In this document: one piece after another, positions 25,763 to 37,440 of the stretch
How the letters are laid out: each line of letters begins with the position of its first letter
Numbering within the stretch: the stretch's first letter is position 1
Source of the DNA: Macrostomum hystrix
Taxonomy: Eukaryota > Platyhelminthes > Macrostomidae
DNA length: 64,000 nt
Reading direction: 5' to 3'
Assembly (NCBI GenBank): GCA_950097015.1
Contig: CATNEN010000038.1
Span: forward strand, 34,992,501-35,056,500
Program-made: the position numbers and the translations under genes
The notes under the pieces: generated by a model
Told to the model about the DNA's origin: nothing
What the model saw: the letters and a program-made list of their open reading frames with translations, nothing else
Databases searched by the model: none

Positions 25763-26225
25763 AAACTAAGACTACAGTAAATTTGGCAAATCTAGAAGGG
25801 GAGATTCGGGTATAGGATAGTAACACATGCACATTGCAACGCAAATTCTCACTGTGCCTTGGGGGCCTAGCCATTGTGACACGCTTGATTCGAGATAAAC
25901 TTAGATTATGAAAGCTAGAAAAAAATACATGACAGACAAAACTGAAACCTGATATAGCTTCTCGAATACTAACATTAGCTGTTGATAAATAGAATAACGC
26001 AGCACTAAAAAAGCAAAACGCTTTTGACTTCTATTTTTCAATACATATAGCAAATGTCGAAACGACTAAATTAATTGCGAGGCAAATCAGGTAGACAAAA
26101 AAGATACTATAATGGTAAAATGGTAAAAATATACAATTACTCCGACTGGTTAAAAAACACGATCAGTAAAAGCTCGTTTACATATCCTTGTAACGTGGCT
26201 AAAACGTAAGATTAACCTTTTAGGT
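25763..26225. other. AT-rich intergenic DNA with a SINE scrap
   Basis: Near 25840-25885, CTCACTGTGCCTTGGGGGCC matches the body of the SINE in PTGES2 intron 1. Nothing else is recognised. Confidence 0.5.
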
Positions 26226-26229
26226 TGCG

Positions 26230-26610
26230 ATTTCATGGGACGGTTTTAACTGGCTCTGTAATCGTGTTAAGCCGACTGGGCCGACCCTCCGCCTGTCTGT
26301 GCGTGCGGCTCGCGCGTGTGCATCCCTGCCGCAAGGTGGGGTGCTGGGTGCCGGCCGGCAGGTGGGGTGGTTTGTTTGGGGGGTGGCGGCGTCGGCCCCA
26401 CTTTTACGCCCTTGTGGCCCCAGCGTCGGCACGGCGGTTAACGCGCTTGGGTCTCACACCGAGGTCCCTGAGCTCGATTCAGGGAGGCCTGGGGTATCTT
26501 GAAATTTACGCCCTTGAGGGCTAACCTCCAAGCCAGGGCATGTGTACACACCAGTGTGAGTTTGTGCCTGCGTACAGTATCTGTGTGCGTGTGTGCTCAG
26601 GTACGTCATT
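26230..26610 (+). mobile_element. tRNA-derived SINE (plus strand)
   Basis: A GC-rich island in AT-rich surroundings. A tRNA-like head at about 26425-26490 has A-box-like GCACGGCGGTTAACGCGC and B-box-like GAGCTCGATTC. It is followed by the family body AACCTCCAAGCCAGGGC, TGTGTACACACCAGTGTGAG and GCCTGCGTACAGTATCTGTG. The G-rich stretch at 26320-26420 before the head may be a further module or an older insertion. Confidence 0.7.
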
Positions 26611-26910
26611 TAGAGGTAGGTGAAACGATCCTTAAATATAAAAACCTACTTACAAGAATAATTTTGCTTACGCGCAAAAATTCTGCCACGAGATTTTATT
26701 GGCTAGCAAAGTTTACTATTTATTACATAGTTAATTAACAGCAGCTAATCAAATTTCGATAGTAATAATGTAAAATGAGCCAAGCAAACTAAAGAATTTA
26801 TGAATAAGCGTGATATTATACAATAAAAGCAAAAAAATGTGCTTATCAATTTGTATTGCAAAATTAGATTAAAAAGCTGTTAATAAGATTAACATTATAA
26901 GATTAATAAG

Positions 26911-27114
26911 ATTAACACTGAGAAAGCATCACTAAAGCGATCACTAAATCAAGTGGAGTTGCAGCGTCAGCTAGGCGACAGGAACGCTGCCAACGCACTT
27001 GGCATCACTTTACAAGAAAACCGCGCACGCATTATTGAGCGTGAACTGGAGTCCAGTATGGCAGCTGTTCAAGCTTGTTTAAGCTTTTTTCTCACAGCTA
27101 TAACGACTAAATAA
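26911..27114 (+). other. Short coding-like island, unidentified
   Basis: An open stretch in one frame with protein-like, charged, coiled-coil-like composition (VELQRQLGDRNAANALGI, then ENRARIIERELESS) in otherwise AT-rich noncoding DNA. A donor-like CCA|GTATGG follows at 27055. There is no clear ATG or good acceptor. It may be an orphan exon or a decayed gene piece; I do not recognise the family. Confidence 0.3.
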
Positions 27115-27600
27115 AAATAAAATACGATTGCTTATTTATTCGTTAAAAATTGTACTATTCTGGGCCGGGAATGTGTTGTCTATGGTAAATTTTGGTGAGA
27201 TTATTTGACAAAAACTAGGATATTATACCATATAATCTCCTCGAAATAAGGAGCATTATATGGAACATTGAAGTGAACTTTGAATTCGGCTTTTACGTTT
27301 TGCCACCACTGACTGACTTGCTGCTTCGTGACTGTATCTTCGTGAGAAATTAATTTTTTGTCTATGGTCGGAATCAAATGGTCTAAACCTATATGTCTAT
27401 CAATCAGATGGGATGCCCCCGAAAAATAAGCAATCGAATTTCATATATGATAAACGCCGTTTAATTCATCATAGTCTATGGTTAGAATGTCCGAGGCTGC
27501 GTTTAATGGTCTTGAGGCGAGCTTCGAAGTTACAAAAGTTACAAAAGACGGATTTAGAGGGACTCGACTAAATCTATTTTAATTTTTTACTATGTATAAG
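27115..27600. other. AT-rich DNA upstream of the Crypton-like element
   Basis: No gene or repeat recognised. Confidence 0.45.
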
Positions 27601-27697
27601 ATAATACCCCCCAAAAACGTTTCTTTGGCCATGAAGTCGGCTTTGAGACTCGTTTCTTGGCCGAGGCTGCGCCCCCAACGCTTTTGGGGGGTATTAT
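27601..27697. repeat. 97-bp inverted repeat (16-bp perfect stem)
   Basis: ATAATACCCCCCAAAA at 27601-27616 is exactly reverse-complemented at 27682-27697. After one mismatch the pairing continues for about four more bases. The loop is about 65 bp. It lies 141 bp upstream of the Crypton-like start codon. No flanking duplication is evident, so this could be a small MITE or a structural element. Confidence 0.85.
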
Positions 27698-27838
27698 CAT
27701 ATTTAATCTTAGGCATGGTACAGCCTGGAACCCTCCCGAAAGTTGACTATGGCCGTGAAGATATTCTGCGAGGCTACATAGTTAGCTGTTTATGTCCAAA
27801 AAGACAGTTTACTCGGCTGTTCAACTGAATCAATTGGC

Positions 27839-29305
27839 ATGGAAAGCAGAGCGTCTTTAGACCCGTCGGAGTTTTTTATATCTGCTGAGCTGCTCGACTT
27901 CTACGAAGAGAAGCACGAAGGAGTCCAACGCTTCAAGATGATGACAAATGAAGACATTGAAAGAGAGCTGTTGGCAAGCGCACCTGCGTCAACGAGGAAA
28001 AAGGCCGATTGGGCTATGAGCGTCTTTACCGCATGGCACGAGGCCAAGAAGACTGCTTGGGCTGATGGATCTGCTCCTGGTCTGATGGTGATTAAGAGTT
28101 GCGAAGAAATGAGCAAAGCCGATCTGAACTGCCTGCTTAAGTTTTTTGTATTTGAAGTGCGAACCCACGAAGGCGAACGATACACCGCATCGACGTTAAA
28201 AGACCTGTTTTCGATGATCCAGTACTACTTTCAAAACACCCTAAAGAAGGATTGGAGTTTCTGGAAGGATCCTGAATTTTGCGAGAGTCGACGAGCGTTG
28301 GATGCCTCGATGAAGCTGTCAACGAGGGATGGAAAATGTGCTGGACTCCGTCGAGCTGAAGCAATTCCGTGATCTGTCGAGGACGGCCTCTGGGGCTCCG
28401 AACTTCTTGGAGAGTCGACACCTCAAGCTCTGTCCAATGCGATTGTGTGGCTTGTTGGCAAGCACTTTGCTTTGCGTGGTGGTTCTGAGCTCAGAGATTT
28501 GCAATTTGAGAAGCAGATTCGACTGGATTGCGTCGATGGGAGCGAGTGCCTTAAGTACGTGGACAATTCTGTGACGAAGACACACCAGGGCGGACTGAAA
28601 GGGTTGCGACGGGATCCGAAGGTCGTCCGTGCATTCCATTCTGATGGCCATGAGCGATGCATCGTGTGCATCTATAAGGCTTACATCGCGAAGCGACCTG
28701 AGGACTGTGACCAAGCGCTGTTTTTGTCGCCCAATCGGTTCTGGGCTCCGGGAAAGTCTGGTGGATGGTTCACGAAAACGCCGATGGGTCGACACTCTTT
28801 GGCCGGACTTGTGTCCAACCTGATGTCTAAGGCGGTGCCGGAAGATTCTGGACGGTACACCAACCAGAGCTTGCGGAAGACAACTGCTACCCGACTACAC
28901 GACGCTGGCATTGAACGCGCGGACATTTGTCGGATCACAGGTCATAGTAGTAGTGCCGTTGAACGCTACATTGGCATGTCTGTTAGCATGCAACGTCGTA
29001 CTAGTGCCATCATTGGCGGGAATTCGACGAGCAAGACTTCCGACGCCAATGAAGCGGCTCTCGCTGTGGCTCTGGCTGTGGATGGTCTAGAGACGCCTCT
29101 GGTGGCTCCCAACGCCAATGAAGCGGCTCTTGCTGTGGCTCTGGCTGTGGATGGTCCAGAGACGCCTCTGGTGACTCCCGACGCCAAGAAAACGGATGTC
29201 GTCGCGCTAGAGAAGGTTGGAATTTCTGTTTTGGAACCGAAAGGCAAGAAAATGAGAATAGAAGCTGACGGAGCTAACAACAAGGTAGTGATCTATTTCG
29301 ACTAA
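27839..29305 (+). pseudogene. Crypton-type tyrosine recombinase, one in-frame stop
   Basis: One frame of 489 codons from ATG 27839 to TAA 29305, broken only by TGA at 28370-28372 (codon 178). Sequence before and after the stop stays in the same frame and reads as one protein. The C-terminal half is a phage-integrase-like domain as in Cryptons and the domesticated KIAA1958/ZMYM-type proteins. It has arginine 213 in FALRGGSELRDL, QSLRKTTATRLHDAGI around arginine 346, RITGHSS (histidine 369) and the presumed nucleophile tyrosine 377 in VERYIGMS. The usual HxxR histidine is glutamine 343 here. A 69-bp (23-residue) tandem duplication lies in the C-terminal tail. The stop could be a CGA-to-TGA change. 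It is most likely an inactive mobile element, although stop readthrough or an unseen intron is not excluded. Confidence 0.82.
29042..29179 (+). repeat. 69-bp tandem duplication within the recombinase tail
   Basis: Two nearly identical 69-bp units encode NEAALAVALAVDG followed by ETPLV. A third unit begins (ACGCCAAG) and diverges. The repeat keeps the frame. Confidence 0.95.
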
Positions 29306-29730
29306 TGAAGAGCGTGTAGACTTGACAATTTCGTGTAACAATTCTTGTGATGTCTATCTGCCAGCTGTTGAGTTCGTGCTGTTCTGTCATGCTAATAAAT
29401 TACTGTTCATTATGTTCTGCTTATCCTTAATTTTGAATTTTGCTATATGGCGTTTAATGGCCCGGTCAATTAAATTACTGATTTCTTGGCCCGGCCAGTT
29501 AAATGACAGCCATAGACTGTTGGCTGGGCCATGCCGGGGATTAAATCTACGGTAAAACCCGAGTGCTGACTAAATCGAACTCACTTTTCTAGGACTGAGC
29601 TGGCCAAAGACAAAATTAATTTAATTTATTTCCAAAATTAGTTAAAATGTATATTCACAAAACTAGCTAATCTATAACACAGACAAAATAAAAAATGAGT
29701 TTAAATGATGGGCTAACTAGAGGGCTTCGC
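29306..29730. other. AT-rich DNA downstream of the Crypton-like element
   Basis: Near 29450-29540 there is a pair of related motifs (GGCCCGGTCAATTAAATTAC and GGCCCGGCCAGTTAAATGAC). No gene is supported. Confidence 0.4.
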
Positions 29731-29734
29731 CCCA

Positions 29735-29965
29735 CAACCCTTACCATTAATATAAAATGTTGGTTTGGCTTACCACGGAAATAATTTTTTCTGGGAACTG
29801 CCGTGAAATTTACGCCATAATCGCAAACCACACCCCTAAGACAAAGAGAGAACACTGCCTTACGAGGATGAATTCAGGGCAGATGTACACACCTATGTGT
29901 GCGAGATGACGAATGTGTCCTGATGCGTGTGCGCTTTGGGTCAGTGGAACGTACAGTACTGCTTC
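29735..29965 (+). mobile_element. Degraded SINE body
   Basis: GTGAAATTTACGCC and GGGCAGATGTACACACCTAT, followed by a GT-rich tail, match the SINEs at 19675-19908 and 26230-26610. The tRNA-like head is lost or unrecognisable. Confidence 0.45.
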
Positions 29966-30146
29966 CACGCTGTCTGTGTATCGAACAGACTCGCAATGTC
30001 AGATTTTAGCATAGTCTAGATTTCAGAACACACTATTTGGTTAAACAGCTAGGCCAGTTGTAAATGATAATTATAAATATATAGTTTGAATACAACTTGT
30101 GTAGCGTATTTTCTGTTTCGCATTATGTTTCGCCATTCTACATTTC

Positions 30147-30204
30147 TCACTTCGAAACCTCGGCATACGAAGGCGGAGGCGGATAGGGACTAGAGGCAGA
30201 ATAC

Positions 30205-30236
<32 letters not shown>

Positions 30237-31040
30237 CGGTGGCATCGCTTGCGCGGGTTGCATCGGTTGCATTGGATAGGCCATTAAAGGCTGAGCAGAA
30301 GCAGCCGGCCCTGACCTAGCCAGAGCCATCAAAACGTGGTATCGACGATAGCGCTTGAAGAGCCAGATAGCAAACAAGCCGATTAGAAGGATAGCAGAGC
30401 AAACAGTTATGATTAGATTGGCTGTCTCTGAGGACAGGTAGCTAAATGGCGCCGTGTCGCCAGCCAATTTGTAATAGCTGCAAGTGTCGGATCGTTCATC
30501 ATTCTTATTGCCACACTTATAGCTGCCGTCGCAGAAATTTTCGCAAGGAATAATTTGTGACACATCAGAAGACTGGGCAACATCGCTATAAGTCTCGCTG
30601 CGCCAGTGCTGGCAGGTGCATCGGCACACTTTGCGAGTGTACCAATACTCAGTCCAGATGGCGTTCTTGCAGGGAGTGCACAGATTGCACTGTGGCTCCA
30701 TGTACTTTCCAGCGCTACTTGACTTAGCTGCAATGTGCCGCCTGTTGCACTGATTGCGCCATTCACTGAAGCAGGACACCGCGATTGGTCGATTGTAATA
30801 AGACGAGTTCAACAATATCCAAGCGCAATGAAATTCTTTGTTCTGCTTATGACACTCGTTCACGGCTATCGTTTCGGTGCGTTCCTTCGGGTGTAGCTTC
30901 CATAGTTCATTAGTAGCCTTTTTGGAGGCATTTTGGATGACACTACCAGCGTACTCGTGCCATGATTGAGCAAGGCTGCCAGTTGTCAGGCATGTGAGTA
31001 ATACAGTGAAAAATACGATTAGCTCCTGTTTATTTAGCAT
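30147..31040 (-). CDS. Type I membrane protein with Cys-rich ectodomain and PPxY tail (family not recognised), copy 1
   Basis: 297 residues. The signal peptide is about 1-25. The ectodomain (about 26-205) has 14 cysteines, including CNLCTPC, CRCTC and PCENFCDG clusters and the motif VSCFSEWRNQCNRR. NAS and NSS glycosylation sites are at 37 and 78. A single TM helix (about 208-228) is followed by KRYRRY. The cytoplasmic tail is rich in Met, Pro and Gln, with 11 glutamines (269-279) and PPPPSYAEV near the end, a PPxY ligand for WW domains. The architecture resembles Shisa/WBP1/VOPP1-type adaptors, but I see no homology strong enough to name it. CENFCDG...DERSDTC faintly recalls an LDLa repeat. 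An acceptor (TTTGATTTCAG) lies 44 nt before the ATG. A near-identical copy is at 40460-41293. Confidence 0.85.
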
Positions 31041-31149
31041 TGCAATCCTTATAGTAAGCAGTTGTTACCAAAGCAGTGAGCCCACCTGAAATCAAAGAGA
31101 GAGCTTCAATGTAACGAATTGAAATCTGAAATTTCTTCCTTGAAGACGA

Positions 31150-31890
31150 AAATATTTTTGTGGATTTAAAAAATGGCTGTTATAAACGAATCTGAGGACC
31201 TGGAATGGCTGTGTGTGTTGGGAATGAATCTGAGGATCTGGAAGGGCTGTGTGCGTTGGGAATGAATCTGAGGATCTGGAATGGCTGTGTGTGTTATAAA
31301 CGAATCTGAGGATCTGGAATGGCTGTGTGTGTTGGGAATGAATCTGAGGATCTGGAATGGCTGTGTGTGTTGGGAATGAATCTGAGGATCTGGAGTGGCT
31401 GTGTGTTGGGAGTGAATCTGAGGATCTGGAATGGCTGTGTGTGTTGGGAATGAATCTGGGGATCTGGAATGGCTGTGTGTGTTATAAATGAATCTGAGGA
31501 TCTGGAATGGCTGTGTGTGTTGGGAATGAATCTGAGGATCTGGAATGGCTGTGTGTGTTGGGAATGAATCTGAGGATCTGGAATAGCTGTGTGCGTTGGG
31601 AATGAATCTGAGGATCTGGAATGGCTGTGTGTGTTGGGAATGAATCTGAGGATCTGGAATGGCTGTGTGTGTTATAAATGAATCTGAGGATCTGTAGTTG
31701 CTGTGTGTGTTGGGAATGAATCTGAGGATCTGGAATGGCTGTGTGTGTTATAAATGAATCTGAGGATCTGGAATGGCTGTGTGTTGTTGGGAATGAATGT
31801 GAGGATCTGGAGTGGCTGTGTATGTTGAGAATGAATCTGGGGATTTGAGTCGCTATATGTGTTGGGAATGAATCTGAGGATTTAGGCTAG
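31150..31890. repeat. 38-bp minisatellite upstream of copy 1
   Basis: About 19 copies of a 38-bp unit containing GGAATGAATCTGAGGATCTG followed by GAATGGCTGTGTGTGTTG. Some units have TATAAACGAATC in place of GGGAATGAATC. The same array flanks copy 2 at 41430-42680, so gene and array were duplicated together. Confidence 0.95.
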
Positions 31891-32419
31891 GTCTAAGGCT
31901 ACATTTTGGTTCTTAAGAACTTGACGACAGTGGTTTTTTCGAAATAAAAAATAAAAAAGTAGTTTTCTATAATATGAAATCAATATATGTAGTTTAAAAT
32001 AAAAATAACACGAAAAATCACGACGAAAGAATTCTCAAGGTTAGAAAAAAAATAACTTAAATTTTTATGACTATAGAAGCCTTATAGCACAATGAATGAC
32101 AACTCAATGACAACTCATTTATAACATAGTAAAGTATTGTAAAAGGATAATAAGCCTGTCAGTATGTTTCTTTCACAGCCAAACGAGATGCAATAAAACA
32201 GATAATAATCTAGCTAATGAGTCATGCGATGGAGGCAGTGGCGGTCCCTGATTAGAATCTAATTGTTGCTGTCTATAACTGGTTCAACAAAGGTAGACAA
32301 ATCCCTAGCCGATCTTCATATGGTTCAAATGCTGATTGCAATTGAATATTTTGCATTTGCAAGGCTCCAATACGAGTATGTTTTAAGTCGTATTCATCTG
32401 GCAATAAATTGCCGCGTTG
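31891..32419. other. AT-rich intergenic DNA
   Basis: No gene seen. Open frames near 32263-32460 on both strands overlap the tail of the decayed paralog described next and have no independent support. Confidence 0.5.
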
Positions 32420-33010
32420 ATGATAATCGGGCAAGCATCTTTGCTTTCGTCGCAATATAATGAGATCGAATCACGATTGAAATCTTACACAACGTCGCAG
32501 TTTTGGCCACAAGGATAGGCTTCAGCATTGAGTGCATTATAATCAGAACCATATTCGTATGAGTTTGGTCCTAAGTGCAATAACAGACGGACATGTCACT
32601 CTTGGCGCACAGTGTGCAAAGATTGCAACTAGTGTGTTAGGTGTGTTAGGTCTCTAGTCGGATTGCGATCAACTCTAAAACTAATACTCAGAAACAAATA
32701 GGCGTCGTTATACTTTGGTGGCCACACATTCGCCAATTTTCGATTGCACCGATGCCGCCATAAACTAAAGCAGGCCGCAATGACAACCGGACAGCCAGGC
32801 GCAGAAGCTGCGTCTATCGGCCTCCTGATGACAGAGATTCAACGCCGCGGCTATTGTTATGTCAGACTTAACCAAATGCATTAGTTTCGTTTGCACTTTT
32901 AGAGTCGCATTGAACTCTATACCACATGTATTATGTACATGTAATCGTAGAATGCGGCACGAACGCTGCTTGCTACTATCAGTAGAATAATTTGTGCGAT
33001 ATATGTCATC
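32420..33010 (-). pseudogene. Decayed paralog of the Cys-rich/PPxY membrane protein
   Basis: In successive minus-strand frames the family landmarks appear in order: IAAALNLCHQEADRRSFCAW (paralog at 44010 has IAAAVNLCQMPGDQSSFCAW), then after a frameshift ACFSLWRHRCNR, then SCNLCTLCAKSDMSVCYCT followed by a stop, then YPCGQNCDVV followed by a stop. Signal peptide, TM segment and PPxY tail are not recognisable. It is closer to the divergent copy at 44010-45047 than to copies 1 and 2. Confidence 0.8.
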
Positions 33011-33184
33011 ACGATCGATTAAAATCACATATTTAGGCCAATCATGTCATTGGTTTTTTTCTTGTAGTTTAGATAAGTTTAGATAACCACTTGACCTACT
33101 AATTGATAAACTACCTGACTTATCACACCAAACTACTCAGCAATCTTTTCAATATTATATCAATATTATTAGTTAATCAGGCAA

Positions 33185-33345
33185 TCAGATATTGAATCCA
33201 AGATTGCGCAGGCATAGCTTGTGGGCCTCAATCAGATCCGAGCACTCGGCCTCGCCCATGGCCATAATGCACTGATAGCGCAGCTTCCTAGTATCCGGGC
33301 AGGCGCAGCACGGCTTCAATTTGTTGAAGCACTTCCACTGTTCAT
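33185..33345 (-). pseudogene. COX17 duplicate with internal deletion
   Basis: A copy of the COX17 region including 3' flank, with 121 bp of coding sequence missing between two TTGTTG hexamers (24630-24635 and 24751-24756 in the intact gene). The deletion is not a multiple of 3, so the original ATG (33345) runs into a stop after nine codons. The C-terminal core with [11 protein letters not shown] and both CX9C pairs is still open in another frame, with D-to-Y and K-to-M changes. The acceptor before the ATG is retained, so transcription is possible, but no ATG-initiated frame reaches the CX9C core. Confidence 0.88.
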
Positions 33346-33374
33346 CTCTTGCCGAGCTGAAACGCAAATAGTCT

Positions 33375-36300
33375 ATACAAATCTATAAAAATGTAGATTG
33401 CTAGTCTACACAAATGGGATTGCTAGTCTATACAAATGGGGATTGCTAGTGTATACAAATGGGGATTGCTAGTCTATATAAATGGGGATTTCTAGTCTGT
33501 ATAAATGGGGATTTCTAGTCCATATAAATGGTGATTTCAAGTCTATATAAATAGAGATTTCTAGTCTTTACAAATGGGGATTGCTAGTCTATACAAATGG
33601 GGATTTCTAGTCTATATAAATCGGGATTTCTATACTATACAAATGGGGATTTCTAGTCTATATAAATGGGGATTTCTAGTCTATACAAATGGGGATTTCT
33701 AGTCTATATAAATGGGGATTTCTAGTCTCTATATGTAGGGATTTCTAGTCTATATAAATGGGGATTTCTAGTCTATATAAATGGGGATTTCTAGTCTATA
33801 TAAATGGGGATTTCTATACTATACAAATAGGGATTTCTAGTCTATATAAATGGGGATTTCTAGTCTATACAAATGGGGATTTCTAGTCTATATAAATGGG
33901 GATTTCTAGTCTCTATATGTAGGGATTTCTAGTCTATATAAATGTGGATTTCTAGTGTATACTAATGTGGATTTCTAGTCTATATAAATGGGGATTTCTA
34001 GTCTATATAAATGGGGATTTCTAGTCTATATAAATGGGGATTTCTAGTCTATACAAATGGGGATTTCTAGTCTATATAAATGGGGATTTCTAGTCTATAC
34101 AAATGGGGATTGCTAGTCTATATAAATGGGGATTTCTAGTCCATATAAATGGGGATTTCTAGTCTATATAAATGGGGATTTCTAGTCCATACAAATGGGG
34201 TTTTCTTTTCTATACAAATGGTGATTTCAAGTCTATATAAATAGAGATTTCTAGTCTTTACAAATGGGGATTGCTAGTCTATACAAATGGGGATTTCTAG
34301 TCTATATAAATGGGGATTTCTATACTATACAAATAGGGATTTCTAGTCTATATAAATGGGGATTTCTAGTCTATACAAATGGGGATTTCTAGTCTATACA
34401 AATGGGGATTGCTAGTCTATACAAATAGGGATTTCTAGTCTATATAAATGGGGATTTCTAGTCTATATAAATGGGGATTTATAGTGTATACAAATGGGGA
34501 TTTCTAGTCTATACAAATGGGGATTTCTAGTCTATATAAATGGGGATTTCTAGTCTATACAAATGGGGATTGCTAGTCTATATAAATGGGGATTTCTAGT
34601 CTATACAAATGGGGATTTCTAGTCTATATAAATGGGGATTTCTAGTCTATATAGATGGGGATTGCTAGTCTATATAAATAGGGATTTCTAGTCTATACAA
34701 ATGGGGATTTCTAGTCTATATAAATGGGGACTTCTAGTCTATACAAATGGGGATTTCTAGTCTATATAAATTGGGATTTCTAGTCTATATAAATGGGGAT
34801 TTCTAGTCTATATAAATGGGGATTTCTAGTCTATATAAATGGGGATTTCTAGTCTATACAAATGGGGATTTATAGTCTATATAAATGTGGATTTCTAGTG
34901 TATACAAATGTGGATTTCTAGTCTATATAGATGGGGATTTCTAGTCTATATAAATAGGGATTTATAGTCTATACAAATGGGGATTTCTAGTCTATATAAA
35001 TGGGGACTTCTAGTCTATACAAATGGGGATTTCTAGTCTATATAAATGGGGATTTCTAGTGTATACAAATGGGGATTTCTAGTCTATATAAATGGGGATT
35101 TCTAGTCTATATAAATGGGGATTTATAGTGTATACAAATGGGGATTTCTAGTCTATACAAATGGGGATTTCTAGTCTATATAAATGGGGATTTCTAGTGT
35201 ATATAAATGGGGATTTCTAGTCTATACAAATGGGGATTTCTAGTCTATATAAATAGGGATTTCTAGTCTATATAAATGGGGATTTCTAGTCTATACAAAT
35301 GGGGATTTCTAGTCTATATAAATGGGGATTTCTAGTCTATATAAATGGGGATTTCTAGTCTATACAAATGGGGATTTCTAGTCTATACAAATGGGGATTT
35401 CTAGTCTATATAAATGGGGATTTCTAGTCTATATAAATGGGGATTTCTAGTCTATATAAATGGGGATTTCTAGTCTATACAAATGGGGATTTCTAGTCTA
35501 TATAAATGGGGATTTCTAGTCTATACAAATGGGGATTGCTAGTCTATATAAATGGGGATTTCTAGTCTGTATAAATGGGGATTTCTAGTCCATATAAATG
35601 GGGATTTCTAGTCTATATAAATGGGGATTTCTAGTCTATACAAATGGGGATTTCTAGTCTATATAAATGGGGATTTCTAGTCTATACAAATGGGGATTGC
35701 TAGTCTATATAAATGGGGATTTCTAGTCTGTATAAATGGGGATTTCTAGTCCATATAAATGGGGATTTCTAGTCTATATAAATGGGGATTTCTAGTCCAT
35801 ACAAATGGGGTTTTCTTGTCTATACAAATGGTGATTTCAAGTCTATATAAATAGAGATTTCTAGTCTTTACAAATGGGGATTGCTAGTCTATACAAATGG
35901 GGATTTCTAGTCTATATAAATGGGGATTTCTATACTATACAAATGGGGATTTCTAGTCTATATAAATGGGGATTTCTAGTCTATACAAATGGGGATTTCT
36001 AGTCTATACAAATGGGGATTGCTAGTCTATACAAATAGGGATTTCTAGTCTATATAAATGGGGATTTCTAGTCTATACAAATGGGGATTTCTAGTCTATA
36101 TAAATGGGGATTTCTAGTCTATACAAATGGGGATTTCTAGTCTATATAAATGGGGATTTCTAGTCTATACAAATGGGGATTTCTAGTCTATATAAATGGG
36201 GATTTCTAGTCTGTATATATAGGGATTTCTAGTCTATATAAATGTGGATTTCTAGTGTATACTAATGTGGATTTCTAGTCTATATAAATGGGGATTTCTA

Positions 36301-37345
36301 GTCTATATAAATGGGGATTTATAGTGTATACAAATGGGGATTTCTAGTCTATACAAATGGGGATTTCTAGTCTATATAAATGGGGATTTCTAGTCTATAC
36401 AAATGGGGATTGCTAGTCTATATAAATGGGGATTTCTAGTCTATACAAATGGGGATTGCTAGTCTATATAAATGGGGATTTTTAGTCTATATAGATGGGG
36501 ATTGCTAGTCTATATAAATAGGGATTTCTAGTCTATACAAATGGGGATTTCTAGTCTATATAAATGGGGACTTCTAGTCTATACAAATGGGGATTTCTAG
36601 TCTATATAAATTGGGATTTCTAGTCTATTTATATAGGGATTTATAGTCTATATAAATGTGGATTTCTAGTGTATACAAATGTGGATTTCTAGTCTATATA
36701 AATGGGGATTTCTAGTCTATATAAATAGGGATTTATAGTGTATACAAATGGGGATTTCTAGTCTATACAAATGGGGATTTCTAGTCTATATAAATGGGGA
36801 TTTCTAGTCTATATAAATGGGGATTTCTAGTCTATACAAATGGGGATTTCTAGTCTATATAAATGGGGATTTCTAGTCTATATAATTGGGGATTTCTAGT
36901 CTATATAAATGGGGATTTCTAGTCTATACAAATGGGGATTTCTAGTCTATATAAATGGGGATTTCTAGTCTATATAAATGGGGATTTCTAGTCTATACAA
37001 ATGGGGATTTCTAGTCTATATAAATGGGGATTTCTAGTCTATATAAATGGGGACTGCTAGTCTATATAAATGGGGATTTATAGTGTATATAAATGGGGAT
37101 TTCTATTCTATATAAATGGGGATTTCTAGTCTATACAAATGGGGATTTCTAGTCTATATAAATGGGGATTTCTAGTCTATACAAATGGTGATTTGTAGTC
37201 TATATAAATAGGGATTTCTAGTCTATACAAATGGGGATTTCTAGTCTATATAAATGGTGATTTCTAGTCTATATAAATGGGGACTGCTAGTCTATATAAA
37301 TGGGGATTTATAGTGTATACAAATGGGATTGCTAGTCTATTGGGA
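33375..37345. repeat. Expanded 23-bp minisatellite upstream of the COX17 pseudogene
   Basis: About 170 copies of a 23-bp unit containing TCTATATAAATGGGGATTTC. It is the same family as 24808-25762 but with ATTTCTAG instead of ATTGCTAG in most units. TATATAAAT alternates with TATACAAAT in recurring order, and longer blocks (for example around 33480-33700 and 35560-35960) repeat, so there is higher-order structure. Confidence 0.97.
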
Positions 37346-37354
37346 TTGCTAATC

Positions 37355-37440
37355 TAGACTACAAAGCCCCAGTAGTTAGTCGTCGGACTCACTACTTGAG
37401 GGTCGGAGGTTAGATAAAAGACTCGAACTAAAAACATTTT
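37355..37440 (+). mobile_element. tRNA-like SINE fragment
   Basis: CCAGTAGTTAGTCGTCGGAC resembles an A box and GGTCGGAGGTTAGATAAAAG a decayed B box, followed by AGACTCGAAC. It lies directly beyond the 23-bp array. Confidence 0.35.

Noticed and set aside
28319-29283. Minus-strand frames opposite the recombinase
   Set aside because: Antisense shadows; the plus strand carries the conserved catalytic motifs.
30413-30766. Second minus-strand frame inside the Cys-rich gene
   Set aside because: A shifted frame of the same coding region without family features.
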